Part shown: piece after piece, positions 48,085 to 61,000 of the stretch
Position numbering within the stretch: position 1 is the first letter of the stretch
Layout: each line of letters starts with the position of its first letter
DNA from: Terebella lapidaria
Lineage: Eukaryota > Annelida > Polychaeta > Terebellida > Terebellidae
Direction: 5' to 3'
Assembly: GCA_949152475.1 (NCBI GenBank)
Contig: OX424562.1
Coordinates: 3,596,001 to 3,660,000 of the forward strand
DNA length: 64,000 bases
Made by a program: the position numbers and the translations under genes
The notes under the pieces: generated by a model
Database searches by the model: none
What the model was told of the DNA's origin: nothing
The model's input: the letters and a program-made list of their open reading frames with translations, nothing else

Positions 48085-51000
48085 ACATAACTTTTTTGAT
48101 ATTCTAATTCTTGAGCCACCTCAAATCCTATACTAGTTCGAAGATACATATTAAATATATGAATCAGCATTAGTCCAAGACTGGCTCAAAATTCTATTCT
48201 CGAGGTATGACCCATTGAAATAAAAACTTAAGGAAGTTCGTTTTTTTTTTTCGAATTCGACCAACTTTACGTATTTTCTGACAAAATCCTAATCCTTGAG
48301 CCACCCTAACTAATATATTACTTTGAAGAAACATATTAGAAGTATCAATCAGCATTAGTTCAAGACTGGCTCAAGATTTCGTTTCCGAGATATGACGCCT
48401 TGAAATAAAAACTTAGCAAAATTCACTTTTTGGATATTTTGACCAACTTTACATATTTTCTGACAAAATTCTAATCCTTGAGCCACCCTAACTAATATAT
48501 TTCTTTGAAGCAACATATTAGAAGTATCAATCAGCATTAGTTCAAGACTGGCTCAAGATTTCGTTTCCGAGATATGACGCATTGAAATAAAAACTTAGCA
48601 AAATTCACTTTTTGGGGATTTTGACCAACTTTACATATTTTCTGACAAAATCCTAATCCTTGAGCCACCCTAACTAATATATTTCTTTGAAGCAACATAT
48701 TAGGAGTATCAATCAGCATTAGTACAAGACTGGCTCAAGATTTCGTTTCCGAGATATGACGCATTGAAATAAAAACTTAGCAAAATTCACTTTTTGGGTA
48801 TTTTGACCAAATTTACATATTTTCTGACAAAATCCTAATTCTTGAGCCACCCTAACTAATGTACTACCTTAAACCAACATATTAGAAGTATCAATCAGCA
48901 TTAGTTCAAGACTGGCTCAAGATTTCATTTCCGAGATATGACGCATTGAAACAAAAACTTAGCAAAATTCACTTTTTGGGGATTTTGACCAACTTTACAT
49001 ATTTTCTGACAAAATCCTGATCCTTGAGCCACCCTAACTAATGTTCAACCTTAAACCAACATATTAGAAGTATCAATCAGCATTAGTTCAAGACTGGCTC
49101 AAGATTTCGTTTCCGAGATATGACGCATTGAATTAAAAACTTAGCAAAATTCACTTTTTGGATAGTTTGACCAACTTTACATATTTTCTGACAAAATCCT
49201 AATCCTTGAGCCACCCTAACTAATATATTTCTTTGAAGCAACATATTAGAAGTATCAATCAGCATTAGTTCAAGACTGGCTCAAGATTTCGTTTCCGAGA
49301 TATGACGCATTGAAATAAAAACTTGGCAAAATTCACTTTTTGGGGATTTTGACCAACTTTACATATTTTCTGACAAAATCCTAATCCTTGAGCCACCCTA
49401 ACTAATGTACTACCTTAAACCAACATATCAGAAGTATCAATCAGCATTAGTTCAAGACTGGCTCAAGATTTCGTTTCCGAGATATGACGCATTGAAATAA
49501 AAACTTAGCAAAATTCACTTTTTGGGTACGGTATTTTGACCAACTTTACATATTTTCTGACAAAATCCTAATCCTTGAGCCACCCTAACTAATGTACTAC
49601 CTTAAACCAACATATTAGAAGTATCAATCAGCATTAGTTCAAGACTGGCTCAAGATTTCATTTCCGAGATATGACGCATTGAAATAAAAACTTAGCAAAA
49701 TTAACTTTTTGGGGATTTTGACCAACTTTACATATTTTCTGACAAAATCCTAATCCTTGAGCCACCCTAACTAATATATTTCTTTGAAGCAACATATTAG
49801 AAGTATCAATCAGCATTAGTTCAAGACTGGCTCAAGATTTCGTTTCCGAGATATGACGCATTGAAATAAAAACTTAGCAAAATTCACTTTTTGGGTATTT
49901 TGACCAACTTCACATATTTTCTGACAAAATCCTAATCCTTGAGCCACCCTAACTAATATATTTCTTTGAAGCAACATATTAGAAGTATCAATCAGCATTA
50001 GTTCAAGACTGGCTCAAGATTTCATTTCCGAGATATGACACATTGGAATAAAAACTTAGCAAAATTCACTTTTTGGGGATTTTGACCAACTTTACATATT
50101 TTCTGACAAAATCCTAATCCTTGAGCCACCCTAACTAATATATTTCTTTGAAGCAACATATTAGAAGTATCAATCAGCATTAGTTCAAGACTGGCTCAAG
50201 ATTTCGTTTCCGAGATATGACGCATTGAAATAAAAACTTAGCAAAATTCACTTTTTGGGTATTTTGACCAACTTTACATATTTTCCGACAAATTCCTAAT
50301 CCTTGAGCCACCCTAACTAATATACTTCTTTGAAGCAACATATTAGAAGTATCAATCAGCATTAGTTCAAGACTGGCTCAAGTTTTTATTTCCGAGATAT
50401 GACCCTACGAAATAAAAACTTAGCAAAATTAACTTTTTGGGGATTTTGACCAACTTTACATATTTTCTGACAAAATCCTAATCCTTGAGCCACCCTAACT
50501 AATATATTTCTTTGAGGCAACATATTAGAAGTATCAATCAGCATTAGTACAAGACTGGCTCAAGATTTCGTTTCCGAGATATGACGCATTGAAATAGAAA
50601 CTTAGCAAAATTCACTTTTTGGGTATTTTGACCAAATTTACATATTTTCTGACAAAATCCTAATCCTTGAGCCACCCTAACTAATATATTTCTTTGAAGC
50701 AACATATTAGAAGTATCAATCAGCATCAGTTCAAGACTGGCTCAAGATTTCATTTCAGAGATATGACGCATTGAAATAAAAACTTAGCAGAATTCACTTT
50801 TTGGGGATTTTGACCAACTTTACATATTTTCTGACAAAATCCTAATCCTCGAGCCACCCTAACTAATGTACTACCTTAAACCAACATATCAGAAGTATCA
50901 ATCAGTATTAGTTCAATACTGGCTCAAGATTTCATTTCCGAGATATGACACATTGGAATAAAAACTTAGCAAAATTCACTTTTTGGGGATTTTGACAAAC

Positions 51001-53030
51001 TTTACATATTTTCTGACAAAATCCTAATCCTTGAGCCACCTTAACTAATGTACTACCTTGAAGCGATATAGTAGAAGTATCAATTAGCCCTTGTCCCAGG
51101 CTGGCTCAAGATTCTATTTTCAAACTATGAAGTACTGAAATAAGCATTTTTCATGAAATAGATTTTTCGTGTATTTGTCCATTTTAACGTAACTTTTCAA
51201 ATATTCTAATCCTTGAGCCACCTCAAATCCTATAGTATTTCGAAGATACATATCAGATGTATCAATCAGTATTAGTGCAAGACTGGCTCAAGATTCTATT
51301 CTAGAGATATGACCCATTGAAAGAAAAGCTTAGGGAAATTCGTTTTTTTTTTTTTTTTTTGAATTCAACCAACTTAACGTATTTTCTGATAAGATCCTAA
51401 TCCTTGAGCCACCCTAACTATGAAGCAACATGTTAGAGGTATCAATTAGCCCTGGTCTCAGACTGGCTCAGGATTCTTTTCTCCAACTACGGTGTACTGA
51501 ATTAAGTATTCTTCATAAAATTGATTTTTCATATATTTTTCCATTTTAACGTAACTTTTCAAATATTCTAATCCTTGAGCCACCTCAAATCCTATAATAT
51601 TTCGAAGATACATATTAGATGTATCAATCAGCATTAGTGCAAGACTGGATCAAGATTTCATCCTCGAGATCTGACCCATTGAAATAAAACTTTGGGAAAA
51701 TCACTTTTTGGGGGTTTTGACCAACTATACATATTTTTTGACAAAATCCTAATCCCTGAGCCACCCTAACTAATGTACTACCTTGAAGCAACAGAGTAGA
51801 AGTATCAATTAGCCTTTGTCCCAGGCTGGCTCAGGATTTTATTTTCAAACTATGATGTACTGAAATAAGCATTCTTCATGAAATAGATTTTTCGTGTATT
51901 TGTCCATTTTAACGTAACTTTTCAAATACTGTAAAAGTACTAATTTTCGCGCGGTACTTATTTCGCGTATTTCGCGGTAAGGGTAGATCCGCGAAATTAA
52001 ATACCTCGCTAAAATAAGTCTCCCGCGAAAATTAATTTTGAGGTTTGTGGCCGTCGATAGCACAATACGCTATTGCTAATCATAACGCGCAGAATTACGT
52101 TAGTTACAGTGCCCAGATACAGGTCGCTAGTGTCTGCATGGCACGTGCTTGAACTTGGTGCCGATGACATCTGCACCAAGTTCAAGCTTTTGCAGACTAA
52201 GCATGACTTGTTTGACGTTTGTGTTTAAAATTTCAAATAAAATCTGATTTGATTTCCTGTGACTTTCCATTTCTCACACCAATTGCATTGATATACTGTG
52301 ATGTCCATCAACTGCAAATTCTTTACACGATTACTGGCAATCACTGAACCGCGAAATTAAATCCCCGCGAAATTGCCTGGGGGTAAAAACCGCGAAATTT
52401 AATACCCGCGAAAAAAAGTGTTTTTACAGTATTCTAATCCTTGAGCCACCTCAAGTGCTATGATATTTCGAAGATACATAATTTAGATGTATCTATCAGC
52501 ATTAGTGCAAGACTGGCTCAAGATTCTACTCTCGAGATATGACCCATTGAAATAAAAACTTAGGGAAATTCTTTTTTTTTTTAAATCGACCAATTTTACA
52601 TATTTTCTGACCAAATCCTAATCCTTGAGCCACCCTATTCAATATACTACCTTTAAACAACTGTTACATATCAGAAGTATCAATTAGTCTTTATCCCAGG
52701 CCGGCACAGGATTCTATTCTCCAACTATGATGTACTGAAATAAGCATTCTTCATGATGTAGATTTTTCGTATATTTGTCCATTTCTACATAACTTTTTAA
52801 ATACTTTAATCCTTGAGGCACCTAAAATCCTATACTATTTCAAAGATACATATTAGATGTATCAATCAGCATTAGTGCAAGACTGGCTCAAGATTCTATT
52901 CTCGAGATATGACCCATTGAAATAAAAACTTAGGGAAATTCATTTTTTTGTTGAATTCAACCAACTTTACGTATTTTCTGACACAATCCTAATCCTTGAG
53001 CCACCCTAACTAATATACCACCTTGAAGCA
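48085..53030 (-). repeat. 182-bp satellite, left block, about 24 units
   Basis: Units read, on the minus strand, GGCTCAAGGATTAGGATTTT, GTCAGAAAATATGTAAAGTT, TGGTCAAAATCCCCAAAAAG and CATATCTCGGAAACGAAAT. Two variants alternate: one with GTTGCTTCAAAGAAATATATT and one with GTTGGTTTAAGGTAGTACAT-type sequence. Units between 51060 and 53030, and the outermost unit at 48085-48240, are clearly more diverged than the rest. Confidence 0.95.
51929..52429. mobile_element. 501-bp TA-flanked MITE inside the satellite
   Basis: TIRs CTGTAAAAGTACTAATTTTC and CTGTAAAAACACTTTTTTTC (right end complemented) followed by CGCG-rich sequence. TA flanks at 51927-51928 and 52430-52431; excision restores the satellite sequence CAAATATTCTAATCC. 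Several AAATTTCGCGG motifs repeat near both ends. No transposase. Confidence 0.85.
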
Positions 53031-55025
53031 AGAAATTCACGTGATTGAAACTAGACATGAACGTCTGCCTTATGACCTCTCTCCTTCCCACCAAAACTGC
53101 TTCGCACCTGTGCGCGCGAATGCGCAGCAACTTCACTTTTCTGTCCACCGCCATTTTTGCTTGGTAGCTTGGATTGTTTCTCCCAGTGTATTCGTGGAAT
53201 TTTGTCTGCAAACTAGTCATTTGCGATATATTCTGACGGAATTTCATCAGGGTTTCAATAGGCATTGTTTCTATTATAGATTTGTGTCTATTGTGAATAA
53301 GTATTGGGACGATCTTTTGTTACTGCACTTCCGTCAGTGGTCAGCCTGTCATCGGATATTGTACCTGTTGTTTACGTTCACATTTATCTGTCGTCTTTAC
53401 TTGGATTTATTTTATAGTTGGTACCTTGTTCTACTAGTTTACTCAGCCATATCCATTTCCCTGTGAGGGTTTTCTTTCAGCGCAGTACAGGTTTTTAAGT
53501 GCCCACCACTTGTTCCCTGTTACTGTCAGTTGTTTGTTTACCCTTTGTGATTGTGTAACCATGTCGTCTCAGTCTACTCTGGGCACCGGCTATGATTCAA
53601 GAAAGTGTTTCCAGTGCGGGATTAACACCCTTCGCCAAGGGGAGAAGCATGGTTTATGCTTTGATTGCTTGGATCATGGTCCGGTGTCCATGGGAGACCT
53701 GAGGTGCGACCTGAGTCGTTCGTGGTTCCCGTCAGACTTTGTTCGGGCAACGGAAGGCTATCCCCAGAGCTCGCAGGCTCAAAAAGATGCCTTGAGGCTG
53801 GCAGGCTCCGCTGGAGCGATGCCTGACCGTTCGTCGCTCATTGAGTCGGACCCTGCCCCATCACATAGGCCGTGTCGCGTGTCAACCCACCCCTGGGGTT
53901 GACGCAGGATATGGTTAACGTGGCTGTGCAGAGTTTCTTTGCACAGTCACTAGGTTCCCATCAGGGTCCCTTGATTCCGGGACTCTGCTCTGCTGGGACA
54001 GGGAGTTCTGGCTGGTTCTTCGACCGCTGCTTTGCCAGGGGAGCTTGCTCCACCTGTTGGCAAGAAGGTGAAGACTTCTCCTTCCAAGAAGAAGTCTTCT
54101 CGTCTTGCCAAGGCAAAGGCAGTCGAGAGTACGCCCTCCCCTCACCCTCGGTGGGTCAGGGGGAGACGTCCGTCCCCGTTCTCCTTGCCTCTGGCAAGTC
54201 AGGTAAGAGGAAGCGTCCTTCCTCGAAAGCTTTGGAGGTCGATCGCTCGTCACTTTTTGATGCCGATCAAGGCTTCTCCGTCGGAATCTCGTTGGCTGAT
54301 GGCTTTGCTTCGGGCATAGACCATGGAGCTTTGCTCGATGTGTCATTTGGTTCCTCAGTTTCGAGGCCCGAAGGGGCAGGGAACCCGGGCTCAAGATCAT
54401 TCCTTCGATCATGAGTCACAGCTCTCTGATTGTACTCTCGATCGTACACGATCGAGGGTCGACCGGGTGGGTTTTGTTGGGGTCATTCCCCAGCAGGACC
54501 CAAGTCCTGCATTCTCTGGTGTAAGTCGTTTGACGGGCGCTACCAGGAACCAGGAGGCCTCTCATCCCTCTCAGGCAGACTATGATATCCTCGGTCGGTC
54601 GATCTCCTCGTCTATGAGACCCTCGGTTGGATCTTACCAGAAACCCACTCTCTTATGGGTTTCTGATCTTACAGATGTAACGATCTTTGGTGGGGGCTGG
54701 TGGCGATGATCGGGACCATTCCTCATCGGAGAACGAGGTTAAAAATGGGGGGGGGGGGGATGCGAAGGTTCTATGTTGATGGCAAGGCATATGCCAATAT
54801 TGCCTATCGAGGCCTCAGAGTCTTCTAAGTTGACCGGATGGTTTGCGTCGGCGCCAGTTCGTCGACTGGTTTGGCTTCCTGTGGCTATCGCGTTGAACAA
54901 GGATATGACCAAGATCAATTCAGGGGTTACGGCGAGGAAGGACATGGCTTGCTCGAAGGTTGTGTTCCATACTCGCCAGGTTCAGCTGGAGTCTATTGAC
55001 ATGTACAGAGCGTTACAGACGTGGC
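53031..55025 (+). pseudogene. DIRS/Ngaro-type retroelement 5' part with gag-like ORF, degenerate
   Basis: The segment 53060-53200 matches the inverse of 40150-40275 (shared ACTTTTCTGTCCACCGCCAT), as expected of a terminal repeat that is inverted between the two ends. A gag-like frame starts at 53561 (MSSQSTLGTGYDSRKCFQC). It has the pattern CFQCGINTLRQGEKHGLCFDCL, a CxxC...HxxCxxC finger-like unit typical of this group's ORF1, and runs to a stop near 53900. Continuations lie in other frames: a Lys/Ser-rich stretch near 54060 (KKVKTSPSKKKSSRLAKAK) and a frame at 54773-55034. At least two frameshifts separate them. The insertion is bounded by satellite on both sides and no pol is attached. Confidence 0.75.
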
Positions 55026-58000
55026 TCGAGGATTAGGATTTTGTCAGAAACTATGTCAAGTTGGTCAAAATCCCCAAAAAATAAATTTCGATAAGTTTTT
55101 ATTTCAATGGATCATATCTCGGAAATGAAATCTTTAGCCAGTCTGGAACTAATGCTGATTGATACTTCTAATATGTTGCTTCAAGGTAATATATTAGTTA
55201 GGGTGGCTCAAGGATTAGGATTTTGTCAGAAAATATGTAAAGTTGGTCAAAATACCCAAAAAGTGAATTTTGCTAAGTTTTTATTTCAATGCGTCATATC
55301 TCGGAAACGAAATCTTGAGCCAGTCTCGAACTAATGCTGATTGATACTTCCAATATGTTGCTTCAAAGGAATATATTAGTTAGGGTGGCTCAAGGATTAG
55401 GATTTTGTCAGAAAATATGTAAAGTTGGTCAAAATCCCCAAAAAGTGAATTTTGCTAAGTTTTTATTTCAATGCGTCATATCTCGGAAACGAAATCTTGA
55501 GCCAGTCTTGAACTAATGCTGATTGATACTTCTAATATGTTGCTTCAAAGAAATATATTAGTTAGGGTGGCTCAAGGATTAGGATTTTGTCAGAAAATAT
55601 GTAAAGTTGGTCAAAATACCCAAAAAGTGAATTTTGCTAAGTTTTTATTTCAGTGCGTCATATCTCGGAAACGAAATCTTGAGCCAGTCTCGAACTAATG
55701 CTGATTGATACTTCTGATATGTTGGTTTAAGGTAGTACATTAGTTAGGGTGGCTCAAGGATCAGGATTTTGTCAGAAAATATGTAAAGTTGGTCAAAATA
55801 CCCAAAAAGTGAATTTTGCTAAGTTTTTATTTCAATGCGTCATATCTCGGAAACGAAATCTTGAGCCAGTCTTGAACTAATGCTGATTGATACTTCTAAT
55901 ATGTTGCTTCAACGAAATATATTAGTTAGGGTGGCTCAAGGATTAGGATTTTGTCAGAAAATATGTAAAGTTGGTCAAAATCCCCAAAAAGTGAATTTTG
56001 CTAAGTTTTTATTTCAATGCGTCATATCTCGGAAACAAAATCTTGAGCCAGTCTTGAACTAATGCTGATTGATACTTCTAATATGTTGGTTTAAGGTAGT
56101 ACATTAGTTATTGTGTCTCAAGGATTAGGATTTTGTCAGAAAATATGTAAAGTTGGTCAAAATCCCCAAAAAGTGAATTTTGCTAAGTTTTTATTCCAAT
56201 GTGTCATATCTCGGAAATGAAATCTTGAGCCAGTATTGAACTAATGCTGATTGATACTTCTAATATGTTGCTTCAAAGAAATATATTAGTTAGGGTGGCT
56301 CAAGGATTAGGATTTTGTCAGAAAATATGTAAAGTTGGTCAAAATACCCAAAAAGTGAATTTTGCTAAGTTTTTATTTCAATGCGTCATATCTCGGAAAC
56401 AAAATCTTGAGCCAGTCTTGAACTAATGCTGATTGATACTTCTAATATGTTGGTTTAAGGTAGTACATTAGTTATTGTTTCTCAAGGATTAGGATTTTGT
56501 CAGAAAATATGTAAAGTTGGTCAAAATCCCCAAAAAGTGAATTTTGCTAAGTTTTTATTCCAATGTGTCATATCTCGGAAATGAAATCTTGAGCCAGTAT
56601 TGAACTAATGCTGACTGATACTTCTAATATGTTGCTTCAAAGAAATATATTAGTTAGGGTGGCTCAAGGATTAGGATTTTGTCAGAAAATATGTAAAGTT
56701 GGTCAAAATCCCCAAAAAGTGAATTTTGCTAAGTTTTTATTTCAATGCGTCATATCTCGGAAACAAAATTTTGAGCCAGTCTTGAACTAATGCTGATTGA
56801 TACTTCTAATATGTTGGTTTAAGGTAGTACATTAGTTATTGTTTCTCAAGGATTAGGATTTTGTCAGAAAATATGTAAAGTTGGTCAAAATCCCCAAAAA
56901 GTGAATTTTGCTAAGTTTTTATTCCAATGTGTCATATCTCGGAAATGAAATCTTGAGCCAGTATTGAACTAATGCTGATTGATACTTCTAATATGTTGCT
57001 TCAAAGAAATATATTAGTTAGGGTGGCTCAAGGATTAGGATTTTGTCAGAAAATATGTAAAGTTGGTCAAAATCCCCAAAAAGTGAACTTTGCTAAATTT
57101 TTATTTCAATGCGTCATATCTCGGAAACGAAATCTTGAGCCAGTCTTGAACTAATGCTGATTGATACTTCTAATATGTTGCTTCAAAGAAATATATTAGT
57201 TAGGGTGGCTCAAGGATTAGGATTTTGTCAGAAAATATGTAAAGTTGGTCAAAATACCCAAAAAGTGAATTTTGCTAAGTTTTTATTTCAATGCATCATA
57301 TCTCGGAAAAGAAATCTTGAGCCAGTCTCGAACTAATGCTGATTGATACTTCTGATATGTTGGTTTAAGGTAGTACATTAGTTAGGGTGGCTCAAGGATT
57401 AGGATTTTGTCAGAAAATATGTAAAGTTGGTCAAAATCCCCAAAAAGTGAATTTTGCTAATTTTTTATTTCAATGCGTCATATCTCGGAAACGAAATCTT
57501 GAGCCAGTCTTGAACTAATGCTGATTGATACTTCTAATATGTTGCTTCAAAGAAATATATTAGTTAGGGTGGCTCAAGGATTAGGATTTTGTCAGAAAAT
57601 ATGTAAAATTGGTCAAACTATCCAAAAAGTGAATTTTGCTAAGTTTTTATTCCAATGCGTAATATCTCGGAAATGAAATCTTGAGCCAGTCTTGAACTAA
57701 TGCTGATTGATACTTCTAATATGTTGCTTCAAAGAAATATATTAGTTAGGGTGGCTCAAGGATTAGGATTTTGTCAGAAAATATGTAAAGTTGGTCAAAA
57801 TCCCCAAAAAGTGAATTTTGCTAAGTTTTTATTCCAATGCGTCATATCTCGGAAATGAAATCTTGAGCCAGTCTTGAACTAATGCTGATTGATACTTCTA
57901 ATATGTTGCTTCAAAGAAATATATTAGTTAGGGTGGCTCAAGGATTAGGATTTTGTCAGAAAATATGTAAAGTTGGTCAAAATACCCAAAAAGTGAATTT

Positions 58001-61000
58001 TGCTAAGTTTTTATTTCAATGCGTCATATCTCGGAAACGAAATCTTGAGCCAGTCTTGAACTAATGCTGATTGATACTTCTAATATGTTGCTTCAAAGAA
58101 ATATATTAGTTAGGGTGGCTCAAGGATTAGGATTTTGTCAGAAAATATGTAAAGTTGGTCAAAATCCCCAAAAAGTGAATTTTGCTAAGTTTTTATTTCA
58201 ATGCGTCATATCTCGGAAACAAAATCTTGAGCCAGTCTTGAACTAATGCTGATTGATACTTCTGATATGTTGGTTTAAGGTAGTACATTAGTTAGGGTGG
58301 CTCAAGGATTAGGATTTTGTCAGAAAATATGTAAAGTTGGTCAAAATCCCCAAAAAGTGAATTTTGCCAAGTTTTTATTTCAATGCCTCATATCTCGGAA
58401 ACGAAATCTTGAGCCACTCTTGAACTAATGCTGATTGATACTTCTAATATGTTGCTTCAAAGAAATATATTAGTTAGGGTGGCTCAAGGATTAGGATTTT
58501 GTCAGAAAATATGTAAAGTTGGTCAAACTATCCAAAAAGTGAATTTTGCTAAGTTTTTAATTCAATGCGTCATATCTCGGAAACGAAATCTTGAGCCAGT
58601 CTTGAACTAATGCTGATTGATACTTCTAATATGTTGGTTTAAGGTAGAACATTAGTTAGGGTGGCTCAAGGATCAGGATTTTGTCAGAAAATATGTAAAG
58701 TTGGTCAAAATCCCCAAAAAGTGAATTTTGCTAAGTTTTTGTTTCAATGCGTCATATCTCGGAAATGAAATCTTGAGCCAGTCTTGAACTAATGCTGATT
58801 GATACTTCTAATATGTTGGTTTAAGGTAGTACATTAGTTAGGGTGGCTCAAGAATTAGGATTTTGTCAGAAAATATGTAAATTTGGTCAAAATACCCAAA
58901 AAGTGAATTTTGCTAAGTTTTTATTTCAATGCGTCATATCTCGGAAACGAAATCTTGAGCCAGTCTTGTACTAATGCTGATTGATACTCCTAATATGTTG
59001 CTTCAAAGAAATATATTAGTTAGGGTGGCTCAAGGATTAGGATTTTGTCAGAAAATATGTAAAGTTGGTCAAAATCCCCAAAAAGTGAATTTTGCTAAGT
59101 TTTTATTTCAATGCGTCATATCTCGGAAACGAAATCTTGAGCCAGTCTTGAACTAATGCTGATTGATACTTCTAATATGTTGCTTCAAAGAAATATATTA
59201 GTTAGGGTGGCTCAAGGATTAGAATTTTGTCAGAAAATATGTAAAGTTGGTCAAAATATCCAAAAAGTGAATTTTGCTAAGTTTTTATTCCAATGTGTCA
59301 TATCTCGGAAATGAAATCTTGAGCCAGTCTTGAACTAATGCTGATTGATACTTCTAATATGTTGCTTCAAAGAAATATATTAGTTAGGGTGGCTCAAGGA
59401 TTAGAATTTTGTCAGAAAATATGTAAAGTTGGTCAAAATCCCCAAAAAGTGAATTTTGCTAAGTTTTTATTTCAATGCGTCATATCTCGGAAACAAAATT
59501 TTGAGCCAGTCTTGAACTAATGCTGATTGATACTTCTAATATGTTGGTTTAAGGTAGTACATTAGTTATTGTTTCTCAAGGATTAGGATTTTGTCAGAAA
59601 ATATGTAAAGTTGGTCAAAATCCCCAAAAAGTGAATTTTGCTAAGTTTTTATTCCAATGTGTCATATCTCGGAAATGAAATCTTGAGCCAGTATTGAACT
59701 AATGCTGATTGATACTTCTAATATGTTGCTTCAAAGAAATATATTAGTTAGGGTGGCTCAAGGATTAGGATTTTGTCAGAAAATATGTAAAGTTGGTCAA
59801 AATCCCCAAAAAGTGAACTTTGCTAAATTTTTATTTCAATGCGTCATATCTCGGAAACGAAATCTTGAGCCAGTCTTGAACTAATGCTGATTGATACTTC
59901 TAATATGTTGCTTCAAAGAAATATATTAGTTAGGGTGGCTCAAGGATTAGGATTTTGTCAGAAAATATGTAAAGTTGGTCAAAATACCCAAAAAGTGAAT
60001 TTTGCTAAGTTTTTATTTCAATGCATCATATCTCGGAAAAGAAATCTTGAGCCAGTCTCGAACTAATGCTGATTGATACTTCTGATATGTTGGTTTAAGG
60101 TAGTACATTAGTTAGGGTGGCTCAAGGATTAGGATTTTGTCAGAAAATATGTAAAGTTGGTCAAAATCCCCAAAAAGTGAATTTTGCTAATTTTTTATTT
60201 CAATGCGTCATATCTCGGAAACGAAATCTTGAGCCAGTCTTGAACTAATGCTGATTGATACTTCTAATATGTTGCTTCAAAGAAATATATTAGTTAGGGT
60301 GGCTCAAGGATTAGGATTTTGTCAGAAAATATGTAAAATTGGTCAAACTATCCAAAAAGTGAATTTTGCTAAGTTTTTATTCCAATGCGTAATATCTCGG
60401 AAATGAAATCTTGAGCCAGTCTTGAACTAATGCTGATTGATACTTCTAATATGTTGCTTCAAAGAAATATATTAGTTAGGGTGGCTCAAGGATTAGGATT
60501 TTGTCAGAAAATATGTAAAGTTGGTCAAAATCCCCAAAAAGTGAATTTTGCTAAGTTTTTATTCCAATGCGTCATATCTCGGAAATGAAATCTTGAGCCA
60601 GTCTTGAACTAATGCTGATTGATACTTCTAATATGTTGCTTCAAAGAAATATATTAGTTAGGGTGGCTCAAGGATTAGGATTTTGTCAGAAAATATGTAA
60701 AGTTGGTCAAAATACCCAAAAAGTGAATTTTGCTAAGTTTTTATTTCAATGCGTCATATCTCGGAAACGAAATCTTGAGCCAGTCTTGAACTAATGCTGA
60801 TTGATACTTCTAATATGTTGCTTCAAAGAAATATATTAGTTAGGGTGGCTCAAGGATTAGGATTTTGTCAGAAAATATGTAAAGTTGGTCAAAATCCCCA
60901 AAAAGTGAATTTTGCTAAGTTTTTATTTCAATGCGTCATATCTCGGAAACAAAATCTTGAGCCAGTCTTGAACTAATGCTGATTGATACTTCTGATATGT

